Positions 45,955-57,400 of a stretch of DNA of 64,000 nucleotides are shown here, piece after piece. The stretch lies in assembly GCA_039566865.1 (NCBI GenBank), contig CM076943.1, forward strand, positions 38,634,663 to 38,698,662, in the 5' to 3' direction. The position numbers were made by a program, and so were the translations under genes. A model generated the notes under the pieces. It had not been told where the DNA came from and made no database searches. It was given only the letters and a program-made list of their open reading frames with translations. The DNA comes from Aurelia coerulea (Eukaryota; Cnidaria; Scyphozoa; Semaeostomeae; Ulmaridae). Every line of letters starts with the position of its first letter. Positions within the stretch are counted from its first letter, which is position 1.

Positions 45955-45955
45955 C
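45886..45955. repeat. (CCCATA)n hexamer microsatellite then poly-C
   Basis: About 11 copies of CCCATA run into a poly-C tract. The inverted pair GTACCCTGGGTACCAGACTC (about 45338) and GAGTCTGGTACCCAGGGTA (about 46030) brackets this and the satellite copy, so the segment 45335-46050 may be a composite element. The repetitive Thr-His and Met-Gly frames here are microsatellite products. Confidence 0.9.
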
Positions 45956-46502
45956 CCCCCCCGTGGCCATGCCACTGTGCTGCCATGATGTTGATAATGT
46001 TAGAATGATGTTACAGATGCTATTTCATAGAGTCTGGTACCCAGGGTAGAAGGGGAAGGAACTGCACCCGAATTCCTACCTCATCTTGTGCTGGTCTGCT
46101 TTTTCAAGTTTTTTGACTCGTTACAAATTCTATTTTAGAAGTTTTGACTAGAATATCATTGCACAGGAGTTTAGGAACTTGTCAAATGCAAAATAATACA
46201 CCCTTTTTTGAAATTATGGTCGAATTGGCACCCCTAAACACGGGCCCGCGCGGGCCCGTGCCAACTTTGAATAAAGGCACCCTTTCCCGCGTTTTTTTGT
46301 ACGCGCATGATAACACATCAGGTACCAAGTGGCCCCCCCGGGGATATTCTGAGATCGAATAACCATTTTCAAACAGCGTTTAATTTGATGACTTGCTTCA
46401 GATTTTTATTTCACTTGATACAACGAAAATTTACATTTTTCGTCCAGTGTGTTTTCTTGAGAAGTGAAATGTTTACTCGAGAAACAAACTATCATATGGC
46501 CA

Positions 46503-46830
46503 GGGGGGGCCTTGGCTAAATTTTGGGTAAGGGTCTGCCACGAGCATGTTCTAAGTGGTGCCGTTGGCTAGACTAATTTTTACGAAAATGGCACCCTTAG
46601 CTGGACCAATTTTGACCGTTGCCAAGACAAATACTATCTGGTACCAATTATGATGATAATGATCATTCCCCAGAGTAGTATTGCCAAATATGATACACTT
46701 GGCTAGACCTTGGCTGGACCAAGATTGCAACAAATTATACCCTTGGCTAGACAAGAATTTTGAAAAAGTATACCCTTGCTCACGGCACACCCCCAGGTAC
46801 CTTTGCTATAGAAGAACCCCCCCCCTCCAC
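46503..46830. mobile_element. Poly-G/poly-C-bounded element (copy D)
   Basis: It starts after GGCCAGGGGGGGCC and ends in CCCCCCCCCC. Inside, TACCCTTGGCTAGAC repeats and GGCACCCTTAGCTGGACC are the complement of the GGTCTAGCCAAGGGTA units of copy C (37898-38730), and CACGAGCATG near the start mirrors the GATGCTCGCGG of copy C. It is more diverged than copies B and C. Confidence 0.6.
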
Positions 46831-47304
46831 TGTGCCTATGTCACGTGCAATTTTGTTGTCTTTCTTATGATATGGCATTTTTTGTATGTTTTTGGCTTCT
46901 GTTTCAGAGCCTTTGTATTAGGCGTGGATCAACTTCACTTTGCAACTCCATCATATGTTCGTGAGGCCAACAAATCTCCACCTGGACTTTTTGTCTCCTC
47001 TTTGTCAAAAGGGCTCTGTTTGGTCGATAAGTTCGTATTTTCTGAAAAGAAATGCATACTTTTTTCCAGAAGAACTCAATTATATTGTGATTCTGTAACT
47101 TTTTCTCAACTTATAGCAGGGTTGCCAATCTTTTAAAGCCAAATTTCTTGATTTTGGCTCAAGTAAACGGCGTTTGGTTTTGTAAAACTGTATCGCTTTT
47201 TGGCATAATTTTGGCTTTTTTAGCTTGCAGTCAAGTATTTTTATATTTAAGCTTTGAATTCCATTACATCCAGTGAAAATCCTTCAGACAGTTCATAGGA
47301 GGCC

Positions 47305-47821
47305 AGCATAGGGCTCAAATCTTTAAAAAGGTGGGTGTAAAATTCTATCACATTTTTCTTTGAATCAAGTGGCTTGAAAGGAACTCAGGATATTTTGCTG
47401 CAAATCTGCCGTGGCAATTTATTAATATCTTGATTAATTTCAAAATGGCGGCATTTATTATATTTGAGGCTCTGACGTCTTCAAATTTCTAAATCCTAAA
47501 CCAGAAAAGCTACAGATTTCTGCTTGCCACCATAATGTAGACCTCTATTAACTATACTATGGTTTTCTTGAAGATTGTATCATTTTGCCTCTATTGACGT
47601 AGGATCTACGATGATCTTAAATTCTTCTAAATTTTCTATGAATTTGTGCAAAAATAATAAAAAAGCCACCATTTTGAAATTAATCCAGATATCAATAAAT
47701 TGCCACGACAGATTTACAGCAAAGTGCCCTAAGTTTCTCTCATGCCATCCAATTCAACGAAAAATGTAAAAGAATTTTACACCCACATTTTTAAAGATTT
47801 GAAAGATTTGAGCCCCATGCT
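47305..47821. mobile_element. MULE-type MITE, 9-bp target duplication (copy 2)
   Basis: The ends are AGCATAGGGCTCAAATCTTT and, as complement of the right, AGCATGGGGCTCAAATCTTT. A perfect 9-bp duplication TAGGAGGCC flanks it (47296-47304 and 47822-47830). It shares most of its length with 4798-5291 (for example AAATCTGCCGTGG, AAAATGGCGGCATTTATTA, TTTCTGCTTGCCACCAT). An 8-bp AAAGATTT duplication lies near the right end. Confidence 0.86.
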
Positions 47822-47830
47822 TAGGAGGCC

Positions 47831-49250
47831 TGAATATATGTGCTGGGCCACCTCATCTTGTAATATTTTGGAAAAAAGTATGCTTTTTCATATATCATAC
47901 AATCTCGGTGCCCTATGGCGCACTGATAAGAACAACTGTTTTTTGTCATCTCTGCATCTTCCAAAGAATCGTGTGTTGAGAGAAACAGGCCTCAACAATG
48001 AGAGTTTTAATAGAAAATAATTGCCAAATAATTGGCTTTTTCGAATTGTAATTGGCCTTTTTTGGCTTTTCATCGGCGTTTTTCAGCAGGAAATAACTTG
48101 GCTTATTGTTTCTTTTTTCTTTCTTTCGTTTGGCTTAAAACTTGTACATGCACCTGGAAGCCCTGACTCATAGTTGCATTCAACCTGCATGCTGAATTAC
48201 TAAAGATCCGTTTGTTGAATTTAGCAAAATGTCACTCTTTCATTCAGGGCCAATTTCCTTCAAAAAGCTACGTCCTATGAAAAAGAAAACCCTCCTGTGC
48301 CACGTACGCAAAATAGTTTTGTCTTTCTTTTGAGCTAAGTTTGGCCCTTTTTTTCCGTTGTTGCCGCGAAGCCTTTAAAGAAGGGGCAGTGCAGGCTAAC
48401 TACAGTATGAATTTTGCACCCATTATTTTGGCCAGGCCAATCTGTCTCCAAGTCCATTTTTCAACCTTTTCGCGGCTCTGGGCTGCCTTTTCATCCAATA
48501 TTTTTCAATTTTCTCTTGGTGTATTCATATTTGCATGCAAAAGTCACAAAAATGTTTTACAAGTTTTGCTCAGGTAGGTTGACACAGGCTATGTTTCCTT
48601 TCGCAAAAAAAAGGCCAAAGTTACAGCAAAAATGCTGCTCCAATAGAAAAACTATAAGCATCAGAGCGACGTTGCGAAAGTCGAATGAGGGGTTGTCGGG
48701 CGATTACAAGGTCGTGAAAAGGCTTAGCCCAAAAGCGTTCCTCGATGAGTTATGAAAAATTGGGAAATACAATTTTATGAACAATTAAGAAAGTTTATGC
48801 AAGAAACATTTTCTTTCAGAATTGCACCAAAACCCAAGAAATCCTATTCCGAATTCCAGCATGAGGTTCCTTTTCTTTTCTTCATAACAAGGATTGAATT
48901 TAACATTCAGATAGCCGCAATATACCGAAATTTTACCTTTCAAGTTAGGTCAGGGCCGTATGAAGCAGCTGCTGATTGAGGGCCTTTGTTCTTTAAAATA
49001 TAGAGAACAATACATCTAATTCATGTTTAAGATGTAGCACCATTGTTTTAAAAATTATTTGGGGGCTTAAGCCCCCTGCCCCTTCGCTTTCTACAGGCCT
49101 AAGCTGACTTTTCTTTCTTCTCCTCTCTCCTTGAGATATGCAGGAAAGGAGCGAATGATTCAACTGCTGATCTTTCAAGTAGTTTTTCTCTAATCTAACA
49201 AAAATATAGCACAACTGTACTAATAAAGTAAAGTACAACAAACAGAGTTT
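47831..49250. other. Intergenic, no gene seen
   Basis: Open frames at 48341-48577, 48414-48755 and 48752-48979 overlap in different frames and resemble nothing known. GGGGGCTTAAGCCCCC near 49062 is a short palindrome, probably a transposon remnant. I see no exon signals with coding support. Confidence 0.5.
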
Positions 49251-49254
49251 TTAA

Positions 49255-50178
49255 GGTTACTGTACCCCTTCAGGACGATAAACATTTTTATCCAATCAAT
49301 TTTTGAATTTAGATCATTGGATAGCACACAGATCTACCTACAATTTCTAATAATTTCAAGGAATTTTACTTTATTTTTCAGCGAATTATAAGCAATTTAA
49401 AGTAACGTCTTTTCAGCAAGGAAAATGTTGTTTACATGACGAGGAATATTTGAGAACTAAAGGTTAAAGGTTTCAAGTGCCTTTGATTTCCTGTTGAATG
49501 GATTTTGCGGTCATAATACCAATTTTGTCATTGTAAACTCTGCACTAAATACATACAGGATTACTCTGTTTATACTCTTGTGGCCAGATTAATGTTAATC
49601 ATTTTCTACAGTGAAATTGTACGTTAAGAAACTGTTTCAGCGCTTTTCTCAAAATAAATTTTTCAGCGACCAAGGGGTATTCATACAGCTCCCTGTACCC
49701 AATGGCTTGATGTAATTGACTGAAATTTGGCAGATAGAGAGAGAAAGCATGGGGGGACCAATGTGTTTCTCACTATTGAGAAAAATTGCATGGTCCAAAT
49801 TTAACATTTGAATGAATCTCAAAACGAGGCCAGGGAGCGAGGGGCAAAATTGTTATATTAATTATTCTGAAGCTAAAATATGCAAAAGAAATTTGAGACA
49901 CCTTTTGCTAGATTAATGTGTTGAGAATGCAAAAATCTCATTGAGATTTAAATGAAACATATCTGGGGGGACAGGGAGGTTTTAGAAGGAGGGAAGGTCC
50001 GATTTTCACGTTTTCGGATGTATAACGCCCAATTTTCAGATATTTATATTCTTTTTGGCTCGTAAATACTCCCCATTTAATGACGAATCGAATGATGATA
50101 GTTTATACGTGTTATGTCGCGGGCGTGATAATTGGGAGAGAAAACACCATGAGTGGTCACTGAAGGGGTACAGTAACC
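49255..50178. mobile_element. TTAA-flanked DNA transposon remnant
   Basis: TTAA at 49251-49254 and 50179-50182 bounds a 924-bp element with perfect 18-bp inverted ends GGTTACTGTACCCCTTCA. TTAA duplication fits piggyBac or Kolobok-type integration, but the terminus differs from the CCCTA element at 42457. No transposase frame is present. Confidence 0.78.
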
Positions 50179-50182
50179 TTAA

Positions 50183-51202
50183 GACCCTAATGGGAAAATC
50201 AACGATTTCACATTAGATGCAGCCGCGCATAAGGACGGGATAAGCACATAGTGGATTAAGAACCTACATGCTGAAATTGCCACATTTGCAATTGTTTCGT
50301 AAGAGCCAATCCATTGTATTAATTGTTTTTAGCCCCATCTCACCTGGGAGTTTTGAAGCGGTCAATACATGGAGGGTTGATTCCATCCCCGCTCTTTTTC
50401 TTCACTGTTACATTAGCTATAATCTTTAAACCTGGTAAATACATGGATGTTGAAGCAAAAAATCAAAATCACGTGATTAAACCAAATCATTTAGATTGTT
50501 ATTGTTGCTGTTTCAATAAGAAGATATCAAGTTATGATTATCATTGTCATTATGATTATTTTGTTGACTAAACAGTAAAACATTGGTTGCTATGGTTACG
50601 GTGGGATATTTAGAATCTTGAAAATTTCATCATTTGATAAAGCATGAAGTACAGATATAAAATCAAAGTAGCGAAATCTTGGCATCCTGCTTTACAAAAT
50701 TTTAGCATTGGCAAACAAAAGTTTGTCGGGTGGGGGGTGGAGGATGAGATAGGGTTAAGATCCTGGCTGACTTACAAAGAACCTTTTCAGCAAATCGAAG
50801 GAAAAGCATGCTTGAAGAGATACAATGGATCCAAACTTTGGCTCTCTCCACTCACATTTAATTTTAGCCACACTCTCCAATAAATTTCTTGTGCTAACGT
50901 GGCTTCATATATACAATTTCACAAACCCCGGTTAGGTAGGTTTTGATGTGCTGCGCTCGTCTTTAAAATGATTTTGCAAATAAAAGCATGGCCTAAGGGG
51001 GGGGCCGGTGTACCTGAATTACCAAAGCACTGCGCTGCTCCGTTACGACAATGGGAATTAATCAAAGCTTCTTTGGCAAAATTATCTGTGTCCTTATTCG
51101 AGCATGCATCGTAAATAGGCAAAACGTCACTATAATCTAACCAAATATTGACCATCACAAGTTTACTGCCTAGTAAAGTTAATCAAAGTAATGTATCAAA
51201 GT
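50183..51202. other. Downstream flank of SACS, no gene seen
   Basis: On the minus strand this follows the SACS stop. An ATTAAA (complement of TTTAAT) at about 50855 could be a polyadenylation signal, giving a 3' UTR of about 350 nt. Open frames here (50323-50571, 50644-50883, 50919-51158) show no recognisable domain. Confidence 0.4.
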
Positions 51203-51493
51203 TTAATGAATTAGCCTTTCGACTTGGTTTAACAATCTCTCTGCAAGTCTGTTTGCTCCATTTGCAGTATCGTAGGTGTATTTATCGTGAGGAGTTGCAG
51301 GATAGCACCAATTATTTGGATATCGCATTGCAGCCGAATTCCCCAGCAACGTATCAAGCTCTCGAGCTAGCAAAAGTAGATCGTTGCTCCCAGTTAACAA
51401 TGCAGTCGCTATCAATGTATCCTCTCTTGGATCTCGCTGTGCTTTCTCTGAATCTACAGTAAAAACAGCTGCTCTCAATGCTTTCTCTGATGC
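51203..51493 (-). CDS. SACS: SACS last exon, HEPN C-terminal half
   Basis: The acceptor TTTCTAG precedes GCATCAGAGAAAGCATTG; joined in phase 0 to the giant exon it gives CFQCYQ-ASEKALRAAVF, the HEPN helix that in sacsin reads CFQCYLAAEKAL. The exon is 291 nt including TAA. It supplies the second half of the nucleotide-binding HEPN fold (LARELDTLL, RYPNNWCYP, PHDKYTYDTA). The start at the in-frame ATG-like codon inside this exon is not a real start. Confidence 0.94.
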   Translation of the reverse strand, partial: ASEKALRAAVFTVDSEKAQRDPREDTLIATALLTGSNDLLLLARELDTLLGNSAAMRYPNNWCYPATPHDKYTYDTANGANRLAERLLNQVERLIH

Positions 51494-54400
51494 CTAGAAA
51501 AAGGATGTAAGACTTTTTTCTCATCACTGTTAAAACCAAGATAAACAACAACAAAGAACAGTATTCCTTGCCGTCCATAGCAGAAATAGACACGACGTCA
51601 CTTAACAATCTAAGAGAAGGAAATAAAACTTAAGCACTCTGTGTACCATGGCATCATCCCATTTTGATAGGCACATATCATGCACCAGTTTAGGGTAGAT
51701 GAATTGATATGAAAACTATGCACTGGTAAGACCTGATGGTTGAGATCTGAGTTACCAACGACTGCTGCCATGCTTCACAAAGAGCTTATCTAAACCTAAT
51801 CTAAACATAGGTAAGAGGTCGTTAACGTTCAGGTCTCCCAAGAACTCCCAAAAACCCCGCAGACGAAAAATTCCCCAGGCCACAGAGCTACCACTCCACT
51901 GTCAAATACCGCAACCACTCGACAGAGCCGAACGAGGTGAGTATACAAGACGCTCAAGCACAATAAGCATGTATTAAAAAATGCAGTTTTTGAATATTTG
52001 TCCCGTTTTTCTTGTTTACTTGCTGCAAATAGTAAGTTAATTCAATTTTCAAGTATTCTTTGGTAACCACCACCAGTTGTCACAATTTTCAGTACTCATT
52101 CTTTTCAAAAAAAAGGTTCAAAAATTCAATCAGAATTGAAATTGCTGCATAAAATGTCAAAAATAATGAAAATATATATTTTCTTCCCAGTTGGTATCTA
52201 CTGTTTAGAATTTACCGCTTAAATTTAGAGCATTTGCTATTGGAACAGAACCTTTCATATGACATCCGATTTGGCAGTTTTCAGTATTGCAGTATTGCAG
52301 TGGTATTGGGGTGATCCGTGATACACAGACCCCCACAAAGAGCTCCTAGTATACAAGAGAAACAAAAGAACTTGTCCGTTGTTGGTCAAGTATTGAAAAC
52401 TAAATTCTTGAGCACATGATTAACGGGTGAAACATTTTATTGGGCACATGTTTACCGCGGGATTAACTTTTTTCCTATGAATTTTGGAAATTAAATGATT
52501 CATTTTGGGGAAAAATTTGTAATCATGCAAGATGTGGGCCTGTAAAAAGTGCTCAAAGAGATACCTTTCAGAAGCTATTTAGGTAAATGGTGCTGTTCAA
52601 AAACGTTTGACTTTCAAGTCAACATAATTGATTTAGATTACTTTCACACGATGCCGGCACATTTTGAAAACGGTGGAAAATGTGACGGATAGGCCTCCCG
52701 AAAACGAAAACGGCACTTTTTTGCCAGCAGATTTTATAAAACAATATATTTTGAAAACGGAACTCTTTGAAAACGGTATCGTGTGAACGCTAGCTCAAAT
52801 TTTGCTACCGTCACAGTTTTCACCGTTTTCAAAAAATGTGCCGGCATCGTGTCAACGCAGTCTTAGTGTACACACAAAGCCCCCGTAACTGCTGGAGTCA
52901 TATAGAAGGATCTTCGTATGTATCAAATGTAAGATTGCGTTCACACGATGCCGGCACATTTTGAAAACGGTGAAAAATGTGACGGTAGCGAAATTTGAGC
53001 CAGCGTTCACACAATACCGTTTTCAAAGAGTTCCGTTTTCAAAATGTGCCGGCATCGTGTGGACGCAGTCTAAGTACACTGTCTCTTTTTTGATCAACCA
53101 AAAAGTTAAGAACAGATCATCACAAGCTTATTCATCTGCAATGTACTGTCTGATACATACGAGCATAGGGGGAGGTAGAATTTTTGGAGAAGGATTGAAG
53201 GATTTACTATATACGCTGACGATTCCAGTGTTTATTACTCTTCTTCGAGCTTAGTAAATATAAACCAAACTCTGAATAGTGAACTGAATGATTTGAAGCG
53301 ATGTTTGCAGGGCAATAAACTTTCTTTGAATGTTTTAAAAACTCAAGCTTTGATTGTAGGTTCCCAGCCCAAAATTAAGAAAATTACTGATAAGGCTGTT
53401 GATCATCCACTATTTTCTATTGGTGACTCTCAGGTTGAAAATGTAGACCGAACAAAGTATCTGGCTATGATAATCGATAGGAATTTGGATTGGGAAGAAC
53501 AAGTTAACAATTTGCGTACTAAGGTTTCTCGTGCAATTGGATTTTTGAAATATTCCATGAAATTGTTACCTCAAAACACGTTGAGTGCAATGTATAAGGG
53601 TATCGTCGAGCCCCATTTTCGGTTCTGTTGTTCGGTGTGGGGGTGCTGTGGGGTGACTAAACTGCAAACCTTGCAGAAGCTGCAAAATCGAGCAGCTAGA
53701 ATTGTAACTAAAGGTAGATTTGATACGCCTGCTATGGCATTAATTCGCAGTTTAAATTGGCCTACTATAAATTACATTATTAGAAGCGAAACAGCTACCA
53801 CAATGTACAAATCGCTAAATGGTCTGGTCCAGGAGTACCTTTCAGAATTGTTCGAAAAAAATTCTACTCGAAATGTCAGAAAACTGAGAAACACCGATAC
53901 TGATCTGTCGTTACCATTACGAAAAACTAACAATGGGCAGAGGGCTATATCTTTTCGTGGACCTAAGCTTTGGAATCAACTGGAACCTGATGCTAAACAT
54001 GCACCCTCCCTTGCCACTTTTAAGAGAAGAATCAAAAACTAGCCATAACGAGAATTTTTTTTTTAATTATCATATAGTGATCTTTTGAATTAGTAAATGT
54101 TTTGCCACGGCCCCTGAAAAGCAGTTCTTATGGACTGACGGGGCTACCGTGGCTAAATAAATAAAAATGAAATGAAATGAAATGAAAGGAGTAGTTGGTG
54201 TTTGAAAAAGAAATTATTCAGTTTGAGCGGATGTTTTTCAGTATCTCTTTCTCCAACGGCCATGCAATGAACAATATTTCGTAAAGCGTCTTATTTTGAT
54301 GCATCATCTTTTCGAGGCATGCTACTATCACCAACGAGGGAAATAAAAATTGCTGCTGTTAGCATCAAGTGTTTTTCTGTAATTCTGTTCTTGTAAGTGT

Positions 54401-57400
54401 AGCTATTGGCTGCCAACATTGTCTTCGTGGCATTGGTCCAGTTTATAAAGTACCGTTTTATTTTATATCGGACTACGGTTATGCTTACACGAAAATGCTT
54501 CGCTGTGCACTGCAATGGTTTCACTTTTTGTTTTTTGCATCCACTGCCTCCCCCTCCCCATTGCACAATGTGCCAAACGAAAGGGCGGCTCGTAGAATTT
54601 ATAATTGGTTCCGTATGGAGTTGATACCAGATTCGACGGTTTACAAGATATCGGATAGGTTTCATGCCACTTTCAGAGCGTTTTGATTGGAAAACGCAAA
54701 CAGATATGAAGTGTATCGGATGTTTGCGTCTTCGTGTAAACAGAAGACGAAGAAAGCGAATCCGATATGAAACCAACCCCATATGAAATGAAAACGGTAT
54801 CTTGTAAACGAGGCCATAGTTGGGCCTGATCACAGGAAAGGCCATCCTCTTACCTGATAGCACTGGAAGCACACCCATTCATAATGGCCACTTGGCATAC
54901 CCTTCATGGCAGCATCCAAATCACATTTGGCTTGCCGAAACCATCTCCTTGCTTCCCCAGATTGTGGATTTGTCGTTCCAGATGACGGCACCCAATAGCG
55001 ACCAGACCAACGATAGTTGCAATGTCGGTTACTGCGCCTGTCATGTGAGTATCTATTACCTCTGCTACAGTATCGATTGCGAGTATTACCAAACCAGCTG
55101 CTGAAGTTACTTCTGCCAGGACTCTGTCCGTTGCTGTAAGTACTCTGTCCGCTGCTACCTCTTGCGTTCGTTCTTAGACGTTCTGCCTCTTCTTGAATGA
55201 ATTTGAAAATTGATTCGCAAAACTCTTTGTTGACTTCATTTTTATCTGGATGCCATTTAAGCCATAAGCGTTTGATTACCTTCTTAGCATATTCTTCGCC
55301 TTGCCTGAATGCTTCTTGGAGCAATTTTCTGATCTCCTCCTTGACCACATCTAAAGACTGCGAAGTGCTTTCTTCTTGGTCAATCTCTTTTGTTGACGGC
55401 AGCATTTTCATCTCATCAGCAACAGGCTGACGATAAAACTGGTACAACTCTGATTTATGAGCTATCTTGAATTCTCTAACACCTGTCTTGATCTTGTAAA
55501 ATTCAGATGATCCATCATTGGATTGTGTCATCTTTTCCATGATTATTGCATAGATGAAAACCGGATCGCCATCTTTGTTGTTGATTGCAGGATCTTCGAC
55601 TTCATAGGCCACATATTCACCAAGTTTGAAATCTGTTATGTCACTTTTCAGTAAACAATGCAAAACAATTGGAACAAATGCTCCCGGTATGTAGCGTCCT
55701 TGGTGATAATCCTGTAATTCATTATCATCAAATATTCCATGCTCATTCAGGTAATCGTGCATTTCACTAGGATCTGCTCCGAGCAAGAATATAACATGTG
55801 GCGCAAGAGCTGCCTCAGAGAATAAATCACCAAAAAATTGGAGGAGGGCACTTGATATTGTGCAATATTGGCGATTGCGTTTTGCACCAGATTGTTCTTT
55901 TGAAATGTAAATGGTAAGTTCTCCTGATCTTTGCTCTACAAAAACACCTTTAACGGCTTCGCTTTCCTCGACTCGTCCTTCTGCATTATGGAACAGAGCA
56001 GTCACCACTTTTGCTTTGGTCTCTACTATTATTTGCCCAAGGAGTCTCTTCAGTTCTTCTACTTTTTTATTTGCTTCTTCTGAATGCTTCTCTAGTTGGT
56101 GCTTAATGAGGCGCATGACAGATGTGGTGAATTCTATGCAGCTGATTTTGTCTGCAAGCTCACATGCAAAATCACAATTCGGCAAGGTGTCTGCTACGAG
56201 CATTTTCTCAGTAAGGATGTCACTCAGTTTCGTTGGCCTGCATCTTTTCGGAAGTTTTGATATCATGCTGGAGATCTTGCTGGAGTCTAAGGCGATTTTA
56301 CCTGCATCTTCAAATGTCAGCCTGGGTTGCTTCATGTTATCCAATCTGTCATCAAGATGAGAATCGTCGACGTAAATGAGACTCTTTGCATCGAAGAGGT
56401 GGACAGTCTTGTCTTTCTTCCCATATGATCCAGGAAGAAAAAATGTATCTATGTCTTCCGGAAATGGCATGTCTTCAAGAAGGTCTGATATACGTTTTGT
56501 GACTTGCAGGATTTGACCGTTTTCTGTTGGAGCTAGTTCTTTTCCCTCTGAATGGGCATGCATCTCACTGAGAACAGAGACCAGTTGTTCTATCGTTGGC
56601 TGTTTCGTGGTACCAAGAATTTCAAATGTTCCTAGGTACTGTCCATAATCAAGAGACATTGCAAAAAGATATGGTGGCAAGTTGAAGTCGGTGGCAAAAG
56701 TTATTTTCTTTGGCACAGCTACCTTGCTGTCATCTTCCACTAAGATAAATGCAGTCTCAGATAGGCAATTCCTTGATTGCACGTCACCATCTTGCAGGTT
56801 CTTTTTGAAGAAGCTGTATGACAAAGTAAGAATTTCTTTGAATTTTCCTTTCAAACTTCTTCCTTCTGGTAATGCCATAACCTCTCTAGCGGCTCTTGTT
56901 AAAACATTACTCCGAGAGATGTTTTCAATATGCTTTGCTGCACTCTCACAGGAAATTGTTTTCATGACTCCCAAGTCATCAAATGGCAACTCAGAAACAA
57001 AATATCGCTCATTTGTGTAACCTGGAAGAATTGCCTCAGTTGTCCATGCAAGTTTCAAGTTCTCGTCTGTGCACTTCAAAGAACCTTTAAAGCATATCTT
57101 CGTTCTCTTATGCAAGCTACAGATCGTAGCAAGGTCGTCAGGCAGCGCATCAGCAATGAGGAATGGAACGATGCAAAGATTGGCTAGAAATGACTTGTTT
57201 TTTCTCAGCTCATCAGAACGTTGAAGGTACTCTACCAAGACTCGAGATTTTTTCAATGAGTCATCATTATTATGCAACTGTGAGACTTCATTGGCAAACT
57301 TTAAAAACATGTCTGCTGATACTGACTGTATCAAGCTGATCTTCCGCAAAAATGGCAGCCATTCTTCACTACCAAATGGCATTGGCGGAAACTTCGTCTC

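Noticed and set aside
45675..46049. Frames with (GM)n or (TH)n runs
   Set aside because: They are translations of the CCCATA microsatellite.
46681..47136. 151-codon plus-strand frame with a hydrophobic stretch
   Set aside because: It starts inside a G-bounded element and runs into unrelated intergenic DNA; no domain or exon signal supports it.
54291..54853. 195-codon minus-strand frame overlapping the SACS donor
   Set aside because: It lies in a palindromic MITE within the intron and overlaps the exon in a different frame.
55911..56360. 149-codon plus-strand frame
   Set aside because: Shadow of the SACS coding sequence.
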